The translations under genes were made by a program, and so were the position numbers. 64,000 nt of DNA from Lachnospiraceae bacterium (GTDB lineage Bacteria; Bacillota; Clostridia; Lachnospirales; Lachnospiraceae), in the NCBI GenBank assembly GCA_949383255.1, contig CASJPF010000012.1, positions 23,286 through 87,285 on the forward strand, written 5' to 3'. The notes under the pieces were generated by a model, which ran no database searches, was not told the DNA's origin, and saw only the letters and a list, made by a program, of their open reading frames with translations. Positions 62,353 to 64,000 of this stretch are shown here, one piece after another (position 1 is the stretch's first letter; every line of letters starts with the position of its first letter).

Positions 62353-63813
62353 ATGAAAATCAGAAAGAAAACTTCCAATGCAGCGATTGAATCCATCTCC
62401 AAACTTGTGGAGATGAGCTATGATCCCCGAAATGGAGAACTCAATAACATTCATCAGCGTCTTATCAATGGACGCAAGGAATTTGAACGGGCTGCAACGA
62501 AAACTATGGACGCCGTAATTCAAATGAGCGCCATGGATCTGACATTAGAATCCAATGTTACCATCATAGAACAAATCAATACTTCGTTTACCACCGCAGT
62601 AGATTCCATTAATGAAGCAGCAGATTCCACTGCAAAAATAACCTCCGAAGTATCAAAAGCGCATGAAAACCTAACCACAACCATTATTGAAGTGTCCGGT
62701 GAATCAAGCAATATCATGGACGATATACGCAACTGTGAAAGTGAACTAACTTCCATTTCGGGGCTATCTTCTACTGCCATTTCTACTGCACAGGAAATGA
62801 AAATAGATATTGGAGGTTTACTTCAAACTGTTCATGATATGACAGAAGCCATCGCAGCGATTAACTCCATCTCTACTCAAACCAATCTTCTGGCTTTGAA
62901 TGCCTCCATAGAGGCAGCGCGGGCAGGAGACGCAGGAAGAGGATTCTCAGTTGTCGCACAGGAAATCCGCTGTCTTGCAGAGGAAGCCAAAGCACTGACT
63001 GGACGCATGGGAACACTTGTTTCAAATATTCAGGAAGCTTCCCGCAAGAGTTCTGACAGCGTGGATACCACTGTCAACGAACTGGAACATATCAATGAAA
63101 ATATTCAGAATGTGTGGAAAATTACCGCAAACAACCGCAAAGGTATGGACCACATTGCTGATTCTGTCTCCTCTCTCGCCGCGGTCAGCGAGGAAATCAG
63201 CAGTTCTATACACGAATTAGATCAGCAAATGCAATATGTCAACTGCGAATGTCAAAGTCTGCAAAATAATATTACGTCCCTTAAACACTCAAGTGACTCA
63301 ATTGCAGGTTTGATAGCACCCTCCAAAGAAATCGAACAGCACTTGGAAGAATCGACAAAAATTATGGGTGCTATGGTACAAGATACATTTTATATGCTGG
63401 ACAATCAGGTTCTAATAAATTGTCTTAACAATGCAGTTGAGGCACATCGCAACTGGCTAAACATTTTAAAGGAAATGGCACAGACCCAAACTTTAAAAAT
63501 TTTGCAGACCGACTGCACAAAATGTGGCCTCGGCCATTTTTATTATGCTTTTAAGCCAGTCAATCCACAGATTGTCAACATCTGGAAAGGATTGGAAGGC
63601 AAACACAAAATATTGCATTCCTACGGAACAGAAATGATTAGCGCCCTCCAATCGGAACAAAACAATACCTTGCAGCAGATTTATGAAAAAGCAGAATCTT
63701 GTTCTAAAGAGTTAATCGCTGATTTTCAGACAGTGATTCAGATTATCGAATCCTTAACCAAAAATAATATTCGCGTTTTTGAAAAACAACCAATGCAGAT
63801 CCTAAATAACTAA
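62353..63813 (+). CDS. Cytosolic methyl-accepting chemotaxis protein with C-terminal CZB domain
   Basis: A 486-residue soluble chemoreceptor without transmembrane segments. The signalling hairpin tip is [20 protein letters not shown], followed by [20 protein letters not shown], with long flanking coiled coils. The C-terminal ~125 residues form a CZB zinc-binding domain: [27 protein letters not shown] and [12 protein letters not shown] supply His and Cys ligands. CZB receptors sense zinc or oxidants such as HOCl. AAGGAA is 8 nt before ATG 62353; a TTG 13 codons upstream is less likely. It follows the PerR-like gene by 209 nt. Confidence 0.93.
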   Translation: MKIRKKTSNAAIESISKLVEMSYDPRNGELNNIHQRLINGRKEFERAATKTMDAVIQMSAMDLTLESNVTIIEQINTSFTTAVDSINEAADSTAKITSEVSKAHENLTTTIIEVSGESSNIMDDIRNCESELTSISGLSSTAISTAQEMKIDIGGLLQTVHDMTEAIAAINSISTQTNLLALNASIEAARAGDAGRGFSVVAQEIRCLAEEAKALTGRMGTLVSNIQEASRKSSDSVDTTVNELEHINENIQNVWKITANNRKGMDHIADSVSSLAAVSEEISSSIHELDQQMQYVNCECQSLQNNITSLKHSSDSIAGLIAPSKEIEQHLEESTKIMGAMVQDTFYMLDNQVLINCLNNAVEAHRNWLNILKEMAQTQTLKILQTDCTKCGLGHFYYAFKPVNPQIVNIWKGLEGKHKILHSYGTEMISALQSEQNNTLQQIYEKAESCSKELIADFQTVIQIIESLTKNNIRVFEKQPMQILNN

Positions 63814-63834
63814 TACCCCATCTGATCAGGAATT

Positions 63835-63931
63835 AGAATCATAAACCGCTCATCTCGCATCAGTGCTTCGTTAAAATAAACGATGCCACTGCATCGCCGT
63901 CGAAATTTTGCCTAGCGCTGACACGAACTAT
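63835..63931 (+). repeat. R3 repeat, copy 2
   Basis: Shares AGAATC-TAAACCGC, CTCGCATCAGTGCTTCGTTA, AAACGATGCCAC and GCATCGCC with the copy at 53696-53795, in opposite orientation. The right part is more divergent. Confidence 0.6.
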
Positions 63932-63948
63932 ACAGCTCACACCTTTAA

Positions 63949-64000
63949 GGAACTGTAGAAAAATAACTGACGCATCTTGGCTTGGCTATTTCTCCGATTA
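63949..64000 (+). repeat. R1 element, copy C, cut by window end
   Basis: Begins after TAA with GGAACTGTAGAAAAATAACT and continues as in copy B (one visible difference, TTGGCTTGG versus TTGACTTGG). Probably a full 158-bp copy beyond the edge. Confidence 0.8.

Noticed and set aside
1..64000. CRISPR array or tandem spacer repeats
   Set aside because: Repeats R1-R6 are dispersed, not regularly spaced, and no Cas gene is present.

Overview
The window is about 40% GC and looks like the chromosome of a motile, spore-forming, fibre-degrading Clostridia member, most likely Lachnospiraceae. The reasons are gene content and style: dipicolinate synthase dpaA/dpaB (spores), a cytosolic chemoreceptor and FliG/FliD-like proteins (motility), glycoside hydrolases with ATPase-less sugar ABC importers, T-box and TPP riboswitches, and strong AGGAGG ribosome binding sites. 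No rRNA, tRNA, CRISPR array, transposase or phage gene was seen.

Layout. 1-7.4 kb (minus strand): edge of an amino-acid permease, a NUDIX hydrolase, a DUF1963 protein, a domain-inverted GH3 glycosidase, a MATE exporter and a cytosolic GH13 enzyme. A structured inverted-repeat element separates these from a divergent AraC regulator at 7.7 kb. 8.6-27.9 kb (minus strand) is a beta-mannan/beta-glucan utilisation locus read as GH26 mannanase, YesL-like protein, giant solute-binding protein, two permeases, secreted NHL propeller, YIP1 protein, DUF5696 protein, two more permeases, catalytic-domain-free CBM-like lipoprotein, second solute-binding protein, broken LacI regulator, GH5 glucanase. Extracellular GH26/GH5 would cut the polymer, the binding lipoproteins and two importers would take up oligosaccharides (no ATPase is encoded, so a shared one is inferred), and GH3/GH13 would finish in the cytosol. 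The NHL-YIP1-DUF5696 block has no assigned biochemical role and is the best candidate for an undescribed part of the uptake machinery.

28-36 kb is an accessory island: a decayed Uma2 nuclease fragment, a WHH-type HNH nuclease protein, a chimera of a MotA-like cytoplasmic segment with a FliG C-terminal domain, a GC-rich SMI1/KNR4-LRR protein, a FliD-like protein and an AadE-type nucleotidyltransferase. Two nearly identical 158-bp non-autonomous elements in inverted orientation bracket most of it. 36-64 kb is mostly ordinary: dpaAB, asnB, a hydrolase-acetyltransferase fusion, a YtrA-type GntR/ABC operon, an aminotransferase, a HAD phosphatase, TPP riboswitch-thiT, a BceAB-type ABC pair, T-box-valS, tag, a PerR-like regulator and a CZB chemoreceptor.

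The window is unusually rich in small non-coding repeats, which I group into families from the sequence alone. R1 has GGAACTGT termini and a TTA/TAA target duplication. R2 and R4 both have GTTAC termini, each with one copy showing a perfect 8-bp target duplication; the R4 copy sits inside the valine T-box leader. R3 is a repeat of about 100 bp. R5 is a repeat of about 70 bp whose helices are kept while the sequence changes. R6 is a single-copy structured element at 7.4 kb. Several R1 copies touch or supply stop codons.
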